Assembly: GCA_000434615.1 (NCBI GenBank)
Contig: FR880848.1
Coordinates: 1-15,869 of the forward strand
Source: Clostridium sp. CAG:510
Lineage (GTDB): Bacteria; Bacillota; Clostridia; Lachnospirales; Lachnospiraceae
Length of the DNA: 15,869 bases
Direction: 5' to 3'
The position numbers were made by a program, and so were the translations under genes. The notes beneath the pieces were generated by a model. It was not told the DNA's origin and searched no databases. It saw only the letters and a program-made list of their open reading frames with translations. Shown one piece after another: positions 7,411 through 14,481 of this stretch (positions are counted from its first letter, which is position 1; the number at the start of each line of letters is the position of its first letter).

Positions 7411-8118
7411 TTAGATATAGTACACATTCACGGTACCAAAATCCGTATCTCCTATGATATCCAGTGAAATGTCACTGCTGCCCTCGCAGCGTCCTTTTTC
7501 TTCCACACTGCCAAAGGAATGGTCCATTCTGACCTGTACTTTCCAGATTTTCGGAACATAAAGGCTGACTTCGCCAAAACTGTTGTCAACGTTTACGGTC
7601 GCTTTTCCGGACGGTATCATGGCATTGTCAAAATATACAGTAAGGGAACCGAAGCTATTGTCCAGGTTCGCATAACAGAAGTTTTCGGAATTGATATACT
7701 TAATGGACTCGCCGAAGGAATTTTCGCATTCCACTCTTTCACCGTTGTACTCTCCGGTAGAAGAACCGCCCACATTGATGTTGGCATGCTTCCAGATACG
7801 CTTTTTCTTCTTAGGGAAAATCATGGAAAGTCCAATGCTGCCAAGTGCTGCCGCACCCAGTACGGGCCAGGGCGTCAGTGCCGTAATGCCAAGAGGCTCC
7901 GCATACAAAATACACACAATAGCTATGGAAAACAGAATTTGCCAGAAGCTTATGTTCCGGATACCGTTCACCAAAAGCCAGATGCAGAACACGGTAAAAA
8001 TCACCGTAAATACGCTGACCTTGGGAAGAATACCCAACTGGCTGACAATTACATACACTGCTGCTAACAGGAAAAAAATTCCCCAGAAAATCTTTCCGCT
8101 TTTTTTACTTATGTTCAT
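7411..8118 (-). CDS. LiaF-like membrane protein with repeated NSFG motifs
   Basis: A 235-residue membrane protein. Four hydrophobic segments lie at about residues 10-30, 36-54, 58-76 and 83-102, ended by a basic FPKKKKRIWK stretch on the cytosolic side. The C-terminal part is a beta-repeat domain with five copies of the pattern (N/D)(S/D)FG followed by a strand: ENSFGESIKYI, DNSFGSLTVYF, DNSFGEVSLYV, DHSFGSVEEKG and DTDFGTVNVYY. This resembles the C-terminal domain of LiaF, a negative regulator of cell-envelope stress responses in Firmicutes. Its ATG overlaps the stop of the LytTR gene by ATGA, so translation would normally be coupled. Because that upstream gene is frameshifted, ribosomes stop at 8261 and coupling should fail. 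LytTR plus LiaF-like pairs are common in Clostridia; the specific role is unknown. Confidence 0.8.
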   Translation of the reverse strand: MNISKKSGKIFWGIFFLLAAVYVIVSQLGILPKVSVFTVIFTVFCIWLLVNGIRNISFWQILFSIAIVCILYAEPLGITALTPWPVLGAAALGSIGLSMIFPKKKKRIWKHANINVGGSSTGEYNGERVECENSFGESIKYINSENFCYANLDNSFGSLTVYFDNAMIPSGKATVNVDNSFGEVSLYVPKIWKVQVRMDHSFGSVEEKGRCEGSSDISLDIIGDTDFGTVNVYYI

Positions 8119-8584
8119 ACGTGAACCCTCTTTTCTTTGATTTTGTTTACCAACGCTTTATAATAATTTCGGGAAACATAGACCTGCTTGTGACTGCCTG
8201 CAAATGTCACAAGACTGGAAGCCGTCAGGTTTCTTGTCAGGGAATACACCCGGTCCGTATTCAGAATGGTGGATTTTGACACCCGCATAAAAAAGCCCGG
8301 CAGCATATCTTCCCATTCATAGATTCATAGAGCTTATACTTCGTCTGATAAATGTCGTCGACGGTATGTGCACAAATACCCTCTTCGTCCGTTTCAAAAA
8401 ACAAAATGTCCCGAAGCTCCAGAAAATACTCCGTAGTTCCCTTATAAAAGGTGAACTTCTGGAAGTTATTTACCGTCTGCACAATCGTTTTCTGAATTTC
8501 CGCGATTTCATCCGTAAGTCTGCTCGTCCGGATAAGCACTTCATCCTCTTTCAGTTTTTCATCCAGTTCAATCCTGATTTTCAT
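8115..8584 (-). pseudogene. Stand-alone LytTR transcription regulator, frameshifted by an 8-bp duplication
   Basis: Start ATG at 8582-8584 follows AGGGAG. The first frame gives 107 residues: MKIRIELDEKLKEDE, a central helix region, then the start of a LytTR domain (FYKGTTEYFLELRDILFFET, TKYKLYE). It then leaves the family pattern and stops at 8261. The rest of the LytTR domain continues in another frame to TGA at 8115-8117 (EDMLPGFFMRVSKSTILN, VYVSRNYYKAL). Removing one copy of the tandem ATTCATAG at 8315-8330 restores a single 153-residue protein with YKLYEWEDMLPGFF across the join, exactly the expected family pattern. As written the DNA-binding domain is incomplete. It could be a true loss, a phase-variable state, or a sequencing or assembly error. 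The coupled partner is the LiaF-like gene. Confidence 0.85.
8315..8330. repeat. 8-bp tandem duplication ATTCATAG x2
   Basis: ATTCATAG occurs at 8315-8322 and 8323-8330 with no gap (CTATGAAT twice on the coding strand). Eight is not a multiple of three, so the second copy breaks the LytTR reading frame. Slippage during replication can gain or lose such a unit. Confidence 0.95.
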
Positions 8585-8596
8585 ACTGATGCTCCC

Positions 8597-8673
8597 TACT
8601 GTATCTGTCAGCCGGGGAACCGCTTTGCTTCTTAAGCCTTCCGGGCTTCTGCTCCCTGCTGACAGTTACAGTA
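8597..8673. promoter_or_regulatory. 16-bp inverted repeat in the LytTR promoter/leader
   Basis: TACTGTATCTGTCAGC at 8597-8612 and GCTGACAGTTACAGTA at 8658-8673 are inverted copies with one mismatch, 45 nt apart. On the minus strand the first arm contains part of the -10 box and the second ends at the AGGGAG ribosome binding site of the LytTR gene. A small hairpin (AAGCC/GGCTT) lies between them, and GCTCCCT is repeated at 8591-8597 and 8651-8657. This could be a pair of operator sites, or an mRNA 5'-end stem (CUGUCAGC/GCUGACAG). Confidence 0.6.
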
Positions 8674-8698
8674 TAGAAAATATCTTTTCTCTTGTAAA
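8670..8698 (-). promoter_or_regulatory. Sigma-A-type promoter of the LytTR/LiaF-like operon
   Basis: On the minus strand TTTACA (8693-8698) and TATACT (8670-8675) are separated by exactly 17 nt. Transcription would start near 8663, about 80 nt before the LytTR start codon. The -10 box overlaps the inverted repeat described separately, which would allow repression by a bound protein. Confidence 0.7.
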
Positions 8699-8775
8699 CC
8701 GTTTCCGGCTAAGAGGTAAATCCGAAGCGGTAACAGGTAAAAAAGAACATCCAAAATACTCCCTGTATATTTTCG

Positions 8776-8809
8776 TTGTTTGTGATACATAATTATGCTA
8801 TAATTATGT
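8776..8809 (+). promoter_or_regulatory. Promoter and palindromic operator of the toxin-antitoxin operon
   Basis: TTGTTT at 8776-8781 and a perfect TATAAT at 8799-8804 are 17 nt apart. A perfect inverted repeat, ACATAATTAT (8787-8796) and ATAATTATGT (8800-8809) with a 3-nt centre, covers the -10 box. Phd/YefM-type antitoxins repress their own operons by binding such palindromes, so this is the likely autoregulatory site. Confidence 0.8.
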
Positions 8810-8829
8810 TGATGAAAGGAGTAGAAATT

Positions 8830-9093
8830 ATGCCGCTTATTTTGCCAATTAAAGATTTACGAAATACTACCGAAATTTCCAACCTTGCTCATAAAGAGCA
8901 GGAGCCTATCTTCATTACCAAAAACGGGTATAGTGACCTGGTTGTAATGAGTTGTGAATTATATGATAAATTTGCACGGATAAACCGCATTGACCAGGCT
9001 GTCTTTGAAACCGAGCAGGAAGTTGCGAACGGTGCCGAACCACTTGATGCAGATACTGTTTTTACAGAATTGGAGAAAAAACATTTTGGATAA
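8830..9093 (+). CDS. Phd/YefM-family antitoxin
   Basis: An 87-residue protein. The ATG at 8830 follows AAAGGAG at 8816-8822; an earlier ATG in frame lies upstream of the -10 box and would not be on the transcript. The N-terminal part (MPLILPIKDLRNTTEISNL, then EPIFITKNGYSDLVVMS) matches the Phd/YefM DNA-binding fold, and the acidic C-terminal tail (NGAEPLDADTVFTELEKK) is the usual toxin-wrapping segment. It should neutralise the ParE-like protein encoded directly after it and repress the operon through the palindrome at 8787-8809. Such antitoxins are degraded by ATP-dependent proteases. Confidence 0.9.
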   Translation: MPLILPIKDLRNTTEISNLAHKEQEPIFITKNGYSDLVVMSCELYDKFARINRIDQAVFETEQEVANGAEPLDADTVFTELEKKHFG

Positions 9094-9388
9094 ATACAAA
9101 ATAAAGATATACCCAAGAGCCGTTCGCGAGCTGGACAGCATTTACGAATATATTGCTGTTGAAAAACTGACACCCGAATATGCCAAAGCTCAGACTGACC
9201 GTATTAAGCAGGCTATCCTAAACTTAAGTACCTTCCCCCAGTCCCATCAAGAACGTTCTGAGGGTAGATATGCCGGTAAAGGCTATCGCCAGTTGCTGAT
9301 TGATAATTACCTTGCCGTCTTCCGCATTGATGAGCCTGCAAAAACAGTTTATGTGGTAACCATTCAATATCAGGGTAGAAATCTATAA
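9086..9388 (+). CDS. ParE/RelE-superfamily toxin
   Basis: A 100-residue toxin if translation starts at the TTG at 9086-9088. No ATG is placed sensibly: the nearest in-frame ones lie deep inside the antitoxin gene. GGAG at 9072-9075 lies 10 nt upstream of the TTG, and the start gives an N-terminus (DKYKIKIYPRAVRELDSIYEYI) normal for ParE-like toxins. The C-terminal half (YRQLLIDNYLAVFRID, VYVVTIQYQGRNL) also fits the fold. ParE members poison DNA gyrase and RelE members cut mRNA on ribosomes; the sequence features favour ParE-like, but the target is not certain. The gene overlaps the antitoxin by 8 nt. Its stop lies only 6 nt from the end of the convergent subtilase gene. Confidence 0.87.
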   Translation: MDKYKIKIYPRAVRELDSIYEYIAVEKLTPEYAKAQTDRIKQAILNLSTFPQSHQERSEGRYAGKGYRQLLIDNYLAVFRIDEPAKTVYVVTIQYQGRNL

Positions 9389-9394
9389 CAGGAG

Positions 9395-11179
9395 CTACCT
9401 CTGTATCTGCGAAAGCATGGCAAAAGTGCCATCTATGTCCAGCCTGCCATAGCCCCATTCCCGGTTTGGGTAAGTGTTGCTGCTGTTCCGGTTCGCACCG
9501 CGGATTAAATAGTTCTTGATTTCCTGGCTGCCGGCGGACGGACTGTTGAAACGCACCACCGCCCATTCCATAAACTGGGCAACGCCTCCCGCCGTCAGGG
9601 CTGCTGCCATGCTGCCGCCGGTCACTTTACCGACGGGCGTGGATACGTTCACCCCCGGTGCGGCAACATCCGGCTTGATAAGGCCGTTGCTTAAGAAGCC
9701 TCTGCCGGAGTTTTCATAAAAGCTGTTGTTGGCGTCATTATAAGAAGAAACCGTGACAGCACGAAAGGTCATGGACGGGTCCGTCAGGGTGGTGTAAGGG
9801 TCCGGCCGTAAAAAGTAGGTTTCCCTCCGTAAAAACTGCGTGATTGGCAGCCAGAGATGAAACTGCCTGCTCCTGTCCGGTCCTAAATTATACACACGGA
9901 TATTCCACACTCCCGGTGTGGGCGCATCAAACCGGAACGTAATCAGTTCCTCTCCGGTATTCGGTTCTACCAGAATACTGTCAATGATAATTCTCGTTCT
10001 CTCGTAAATAAAGCTGAAGGTCTGGCTTCCTTCCGCCGTAAGCCGAAAGCGGGGAACCACCTCTCCTCCCGGCGTGCGGATGGACGCAAACAGCGTATCC
10101 GGCACCTTCCCCCACATTTCCATTAAGAAGCCCTGTTCTCCTTCCCCTACCCTTATTTCCACTGTTTCATAGGACTCCTCACCCTCCGGCACGTAACCGG
10201 AAAAATGATGGGCGGCATTGCCTTCGTTTCCGGTGGTCAGCACCACCGCCCGGCTTCGCTTCTGCGCCAGACTATTTAAATACTGCGCTAAATCGGAGCC
10301 CAGGCCGTGATTGCCGGAATTGGAGCCCATCCCCAGACAAATCACTACCGGCCGCTTAAAGGTCTCGGCAAAGGACTCCGCAAACTTTATTCCCAGCATG
10401 ATATCTGTTTCCGCATATGCCGGGACATCCTCCGGGATATTGTAAAAATTACGCAGGGGGCGTTTTGCCTCCCGTAGTTTCACCACCACAATATCCGCGC
10501 GGGGTGCCGCCCCTCTGTATGAAGAATAAAAACTGCCGGCTGCATCTCCCACCGGCGGCACCGCATTGCCGCCTGCATCTTCCAAGGGAACTGTGCCGCC
10601 GGTCACACGCGCAGAGGTTACCACACTGCCGGCGGCTACGCCCGCCATGGCGGTTCCGTGGCCGTTGGTATCATAGGAAGGAATTTCTGCATAGGGATTT
10701 TCCGAGCGGAGCGCCGCATCAATATCCGCTTTTGTGTAGTAGGAGCCGTACTGAAAGCCCTCAGGAGGTGTCCCGCTCTGCAGGGTCTGGTCCCAGAGCC
10801 CGATAATGCGGCTCTGTCCGCTTTCGTCCCGGAATACACTGTCCGCAAAACGAATACCGGTATCGATAAATGCCAAAACCACCCCTTCCCCCGTAAGGGA
10901 AAGAGGTGGTCTCTGCGCCGCAAGAATACCGGCACTTTCTAAGCTGATGGGGTCAAATTCCTCCGCCATCAGACCATATACTTTGGGTAAATACTGGTAC
11001 AGATACAGGGAGCCCTGATAACGCTCAATTTCCTGCTGCCGTACATAAAAAATATTATACCGGTCGTCCACAGGAGTAAAACAGACATTTTCCTGCTGCA
11101 GCCGCTTGGCATAGTCAGCTGTAAAATCAAAAATCAGTTCCCCGTATTCCTCCGAGAGAATTTTTTCCTGACAGGTCAT
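9395..11179 (-). CDS. S8-family subtilisin-like protease, Csp-like
   Basis: A 594-residue serine protease. The catalytic triad is complete: Asp106 in LAFIDTGI, His174 in DTNGHGTAMAG and Ser523 in VTGGSMAAALTAGG; TTGNEGN supplies the oxyanion Asn. Residues 1-85 look like a propeptide. A region between about 320 and 470 (beta-rich, for example GEGEQGFLMEMWG and WNIRVYNLGPDRS) is inserted between the Asn and Ser motifs, as the jellyroll is in clostridial Csp proteases. Csp proteins activate the cortex hydrolase SleC during spore germination, but many Clostridia carry extra Csp-like copies of unknown role. No signal peptide is visible. AAAAGGG precedes the ATG by 7-8 nt. It is last in a same-strand row after ClpX-like and a small acidic ORF, and faces the toxin gene with no terminator between. 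Confidence 0.88.
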   Translation of the reverse strand: MTCQEKILSEEYGELIFDFTADYAKRLQQENVCFTPVDDRYNIFYVRQQEIERYQGSLYLYQYLPKVYGLMAEEFDPISLESAGILAAQRPPLSLTGEGVVLAFIDTGIRFADSVFRDESGQSRIIGLWDQTLQSGTPPEGFQYGSYYTKADIDAALRSENPYAEIPSYDTNGHGTAMAGVAAGSVVTSARVTGGTVPLEDAGGNAVPPVGDAAGSFYSSYRGAAPRADIVVVKLREAKRPLRNFYNIPEDVPAYAETDIMLGIKFAESFAETFKRPVVICLGMGSNSGNHGLGSDLAQYLNSLAQKRSRAVVLTTGNEGNAAHHFSGYVPEGEESYETVEIRVGEGEQGFLMEMWGKVPDTLFASIRTPGGEVVPRFRLTAEGSQTFSFIYERTRIIIDSILVEPNTGEELITFRFDAPTPGVWNIRVYNLGPDRSRQFHLWLPITQFLRRETYFLRPDPYTTLTDPSMTFRAVTVSSYNDANNSFYENSGRGFLSNGLIKPDVAAPGVNVSTPVGKVTGGSMAAALTAGGVAQFMEWAVVRFNSPSAGSQEIKNYLIRGANRNSSNTYPNREWGYGRLDIDGTFAMLSQIQR

Positions 11180-11224
11180 GGCAAAACCCTTTTCTCTTAC
11201 TATATGGGCGCCTCACCTATTGTG

Positions 11225-11386
11225 TCACAGTACCGGTCCCTCCGCCTCCGTATTGTTACTTTTCTCGTTTGTCTCTGTTTCATTGTCCGATACTTTGTCC
11301 GGTTCTTCACTGCCATCTGTCGTTTCTTTTTTTTCACCCACATTACCTGTGTTATCGGTGCTTATTATTTGGGTGGAAATATTCAC
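11225..11386 (-). CDS. Possible small acidic protein
   Basis: A 53-codon frame lies in the otherwise empty 285-nt gap between the ClpX-like and subtilase genes. It would start at GTG (11384-11386); AGGGAG is about 19 nt upstream, which is too far to be convincing. The product is very hydrophilic and rich in Glu, Asp, Asn and Thr (DNTGNVGEKKETTDGSEE, NETETNEKSNN), with no hydrophobic core. It resembles the acidic N-terminal tail of the neighbouring ClpX-like protein (DNTGAGETHTGE), so it could be a duplicated linker, a disordered adaptor, or chance. No family was recognised. Confidence 0.3.
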   Translation of the reverse strand: MNISTQIISTDNTGNVGEKKETTDGSEEPDKVSDNETETNEKSNNTEAEGPVL

Positions 11387-11464
11387 TTCTATGTTATAAT
11401 TCTACTCCCTGAAAGGCGTCCTCCCATTATCCGGAATACTATACTGCAAAACCGTTTTCTTTCG

Positions 11465-13105
11465 TCAGTCCTTCTTCTCCTCAATCTGGGGTGCCGGTTC
11501 CACACGGATTTCATTTAAGTTGCTGCGGATTTCGATAAGGGGACCGCCTGTTCCTTCAATGTAGGCGCGGGTAATCGTTACCTTGCCGATGTTGTCGTCC
11601 TTGGGCACCTCGTACATAATATCCAGCATAAAATCTTCAATAATGGAACGAAGCGCTCTTGCGCCGGTATCCTTCTTCATCGCTTTTTCGGCAATGGCTT
11701 CGAGGGCATCATCGGCAAAATCTAATTTCACTTCATCCAGTTCCAGGAGTTTTTGGTACTGCTTCAAAATCGCATTCTTCGGCTCGGTTAAAATCTTGAC
11801 AAGCATATCCTTGGTCAGACCCTGCAGAGTAAAGATAATGGGCAGACGACCGATAAATTCGGGAATCATACCGAACTTGCGGATATCCTCCACCGTAACC
11901 TTGGAAAGGAGATTTTCTTCCTTGTCAAAGGCATCCTTTAACTGCGCATTGAAGCCCATGCTACTCTGCTTCGTCAGTCTTTCCTTGATAATCTCTTCCA
12001 GATCCGGGAATGCACCGCCGCAGATAAATAAAATATTGCGGGTGTTGATGGTGGTCAGCGGTACCATGGCATTTTTGCTGTTAGCGCCCACCGGCACTTC
12101 CACATCCGCACCCTCCAGCAGCTTTAACATACCCTGCTGTACGGATTCTCCGCTTACATCACGGCTGTTGGTATTTTTCTTCTTGGCAATCTTGTCGATT
12201 TCATCGATAAAGACAATGCCCTTTTCGGCTCTTTCCGTGTCGTTGCCTGCTGCCGCCAGAAGTTTGGAAATGACGCTTTCGATATCGTCACCGATATAGC
12301 CGGCTTCGGTAAGGGAAGTGGCATCGGCAATGGCAAGAGGCACATCTAAAAGCTTTGCCAGGGTCTTTACCAGATAGGTTTTGCCGCATCCGGTAGGTCC
12401 TATCATGAGCATATTGGATTTTTCGATTTCAATATCATCCATGGTTCCGGTAGCCACACGCTTATAGTGATTGTAAACGGCTACGGAAATCACTTTTTTC
12501 GCATAATCCTGTCCGATGACATATTCATCCAGACTCTGCTTAATCTTGTGGGGAGGAGGGATATTCTTGATATCCAGCACGGGGGCATCCTTCTTTTTCT
12601 TCTTTAATTTCTGCTTGTTGGGAATGCCACCCTGTCCCTGCAGATCGGCCAGATTGATGAAACTGATATTTGGAAAACCATTGGGAATATTGCTGAAATT
12701 TCCGTTGTTTTCCTGCTCGTCATCCGGCTTCTCCTCTTCCTTGTCACCGTTGCCTGCGGAATTGTTTCCGCCGAATAAATTCTGCATGCCGGGATAGTTC
12801 ATCATGCCCGGGTAATTTAACATTCCCTGATAGTCAAACTGGCTGATGGTATCCATGGTCTTGTGCAGACAGTCGCTGCAGACGGTAATATTATTGGGCA
12901 GATGGAACATTTTTCCGGCCTTGCTTTCCGGTCTGCGGCAGACAAAGCAGACATCCTCGTACTGATTGTCCTGCTTTTCCTCACTTCCCTTTGCGACGGA
13001 AGTTTTATTTTCCTCTGTACGACTTTCACCGGTGTGGGTTTCCCCTGCACCGGTGTTGTCGTTTTCCATATATATTTCTGTGTTTTCGCTATCGTGTTCT
13101 GACAT
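11465..13105 (-). CDS. ClpX-like AAA+ unfoldase with altered substrate loops and long linker
   Basis: A 546-residue hexameric unfoldase homolog; usual ClpX has about 420 residues. The ATG at 13105 is chosen because GGAG lies about 7 nt upstream, unlike the start four codons earlier. After an acidic tail (1-45) comes a zinc-binding domain (Cys53, Cys56, Cys76, Cys79), then a Gly/Asn/Met-Pro-rich linker (about 85-180, with repeated NYPGM). The AAA+ module is intact: Walker A GPTGCGKT (236-243), Walker B FIDEID (Asp301-Glu302), GGAF sensor, EFIGRLP arginine finger and GARALRSI sensor 2. Three functional loops differ: GYIG at 269-272 for GYVG, SKN at 343-345 where ClpX has RKH, and MGF at 383-385 for the ClpP-binding IGF. 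It lies 23 nt after htrA and is not next to clpP, so it is probably a second, specialised ClpX. Confidence 0.88.
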   Translation of the reverse strand: MSEHDSENTEIYMENDNTGAGETHTGESRTEENKTSVAKGSEEKQDNQYEDVCFVCRRPESKAGKMFHLPNNITVCSDCLHKTMDTISQFDYQGMLNYPGMMNYPGMQNLFGGNNSAGNGDKEEEKPDDEQENNGNFSNIPNGFPNISFINLADLQGQGGIPNKQKLKKKKKDAPVLDIKNIPPPHKIKQSLDEYVIGQDYAKKVISVAVYNHYKRVATGTMDDIEIEKSNMLMIGPTGCGKTYLVKTLAKLLDVPLAIADATSLTEAGYIGDDIESVISKLLAAAGNDTERAEKGIVFIDEIDKIAKKKNTNSRDVSGESVQQGMLKLLEGADVEVPVGANSKNAMVPLTTINTRNILFICGGAFPDLEEIIKERLTKQSSMGFNAQLKDAFDKEENLLSKVTVEDIRKFGMIPEFIGRLPIIFTLQGLTKDMLVKILTEPKNAILKQYQKLLELDEVKLDFADDALEAIAEKAMKKDTGARALRSIIEDFMLDIMYEVPKDDNIGKVTITRAYIEGTGGPLIEIRSNLNEIRVEPAPQIEEKKD

Positions 13106-13128
13106 AGAAATCTCCATTCGTTATAGGA

Positions 13129-14481
13129 TTAGTTCTGCGGTCTTTCCCCCAGAGTAACCGTAACGGTACGTTCTACATATTCACCGTCGATGCTTCTCAT
13201 AACAAGCACATCAATGGTTTCTCCCGCTGAATAATATTTCAGCTGTTCTCTGAGTTCATCCGCTGTGCTGACTTTCTTGTTGTCCAGCTTCTGGATAATA
13301 TCGCCTCTTAACAATCCGGCTTCGGCTGCGGGAGTACCGTCCTCAACCTGGGATATATAGACACCTTCCGGCATACCGTAGAGCTCTGCGGCATCGGAGG
13401 TAACGGACTGCGGGATAATACCTAAGTAGCCTACCTGGCTGTCATCCACTTTCTCTCTGGTTTCATAGGTCATCAGGTCGCTTAAAATAGGCTCTGCTGC
13501 GGAAATAGGAATAGCATAGCCGATACCCTCCACTACCGTACCGCCAATCTTGTTGGAGTTGATACCGATAACCTCACCGTTCATATTAATCAGTGCGCCG
13601 CCGGAGTTGCCGGGGTTAATGGCTGCATCTGTCTGGATAAAGGTGCCCTTGGAACCATCCTCCAATTCCACTTCTCTGTTCAGGGCGCTGACATAACCAC
13701 CGGTTACGGAAAGTCCATAGCCTAAGGCATTGCCGATGGCAATGACGGACTGACCTAATTTCAGGCTGTCGGAGTCTCCTAATTTTGCGATTTTAACAGA
13801 GTCCAGTGTGCTTTGCTCCATGTCGGCAAGCTTTACGGCAATAACGGCTAAGTCCATGTCTGGATCGCTGCCCTTTACGACTGCCTTCACATCGGCATCA
13901 TCGATAAAGTGCACAAGCAGTTCCTTGGCATCCTCAATTACATGATAGTTGGTGGCAATTAAAAGCTCGGTATCGTTTTCTCCTACGATGATACCGGAAC
14001 CGCTTGCCGTACCGTCCTGTTCAATGGGCTGACCGAAATAAGTAGCGGTCTGTGTGTAGTTGTTGACAATGGACACCATGGCGGGCATGACTTTTTCTAC
14101 CACATCCGTAGCATCCGATGTCGTAATGCCGGTCGTGCTTGCGGTAAGTACCCCGCTGTCGCCGGAAGCCACGTTCTTGCTGAGCTGGTCATTGACCCAT
14201 GCTTTCAGGTCGTCGATGCTCTGGCTTTCGTCCGTGGATGCTACCGATGCATTTTTCTGGTTAAACATGCCGGTACTCTGTCCTACGGCATAAAAACCGG
14301 CTGCGGCGCAAAGACCGAAGCAAAGACCCATGCCTGCGCAGGCAAAGAATTTACGGAAGAAACGACCTGCTCCTCCTTTTTTCTTTTTCCTTCCCTGATT
14401 GTCAACAGGCGCTGCGGGCTGGGGTGCTGCCGCCGGTGATGCCTGATAATATACATAATTGTTATTCTGATCCTCGTACAT
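13129..14481 (-). CDS. htrA: HtrA/DegP-type membrane-anchored serine protease
   Basis: A 450-residue envelope protease. A cytosolic Ala/Pro-rich tail (1-30) and a Lys/Arg patch precede one membrane helix at about residues 46-67. The outside part holds an S1C trypsin-like domain with triad His180 (TNYHVIED), Asp210 (MDLAVIAV) and Ser293 (NPGNSGGAL). One PDZ domain follows (about residues 350-445; YLGIIPQS, VEDGTPAAEAGLLRGDIIQKL). HtrA degrades or refolds damaged proteins at the cell surface under heat or secretion stress. GAGAGG precedes the ATG, and a perfect 11-bp stem ends exactly at the ATG, which suggests control of translation. It is followed 23 nt later by the ClpX-like gene, so the two probably form a protein quality-control operon. 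Confidence 0.95.
   Translation of the reverse strand: MYEDQNNNYVYYQASPAAAPQPAAPVDNQGRKKKKGGAGRFFRKFFACAGMGLCFGLCAAAGFYAVGQSTGMFNQKNASVASTDESQSIDDLKAWVNDQLSKNVASGDSGVLTASTTGITTSDATDVVEKVMPAMVSIVNNYTQTATYFGQPIEQDGTASGSGIIVGENDTELLIATNYHVIEDAKELLVHFIDDADVKAVVKGSDPDMDLAVIAVKLADMEQSTLDSVKIAKLGDSDSLKLGQSVIAIGNALGYGLSVTGGYVSALNREVELEDGSKGTFIQTDAAINPGNSGGALINMNGEVIGINSNKIGGTVVEGIGYAIPISAAEPILSDLMTYETREKVDDSQVGYLGIIPQSVTSDAAELYGMPEGVYISQVEDGTPAAEAGLLRGDIIQKLDNKKVSTADELREQLKYYSAGETIDVLVMRSIDGEYVERTVTVTLGERPQN

Noticed and set aside
8697..8737. Imperfect inverted repeat ACCGTTTCCGG / CCGAAGCGGT upstream of the LytTR promoter
   Set aside because: Several mismatches or bulges; weaker than the 16-bp repeat beside it.
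1382..11179. A germination system made of the SleB-like hydrolase and the Csp-like protease
   Set aside because: The two genes are about 7 kb apart with unrelated genes between them; shared function is not supported by position.
11204..11518. Plus-strand open frame antisense to the start of the intergenic gap and the clpX end
   Set aside because: Composition is not protein-like, it overlaps the ClpX-like C-terminus on the other strand and has no ribosome binding site.
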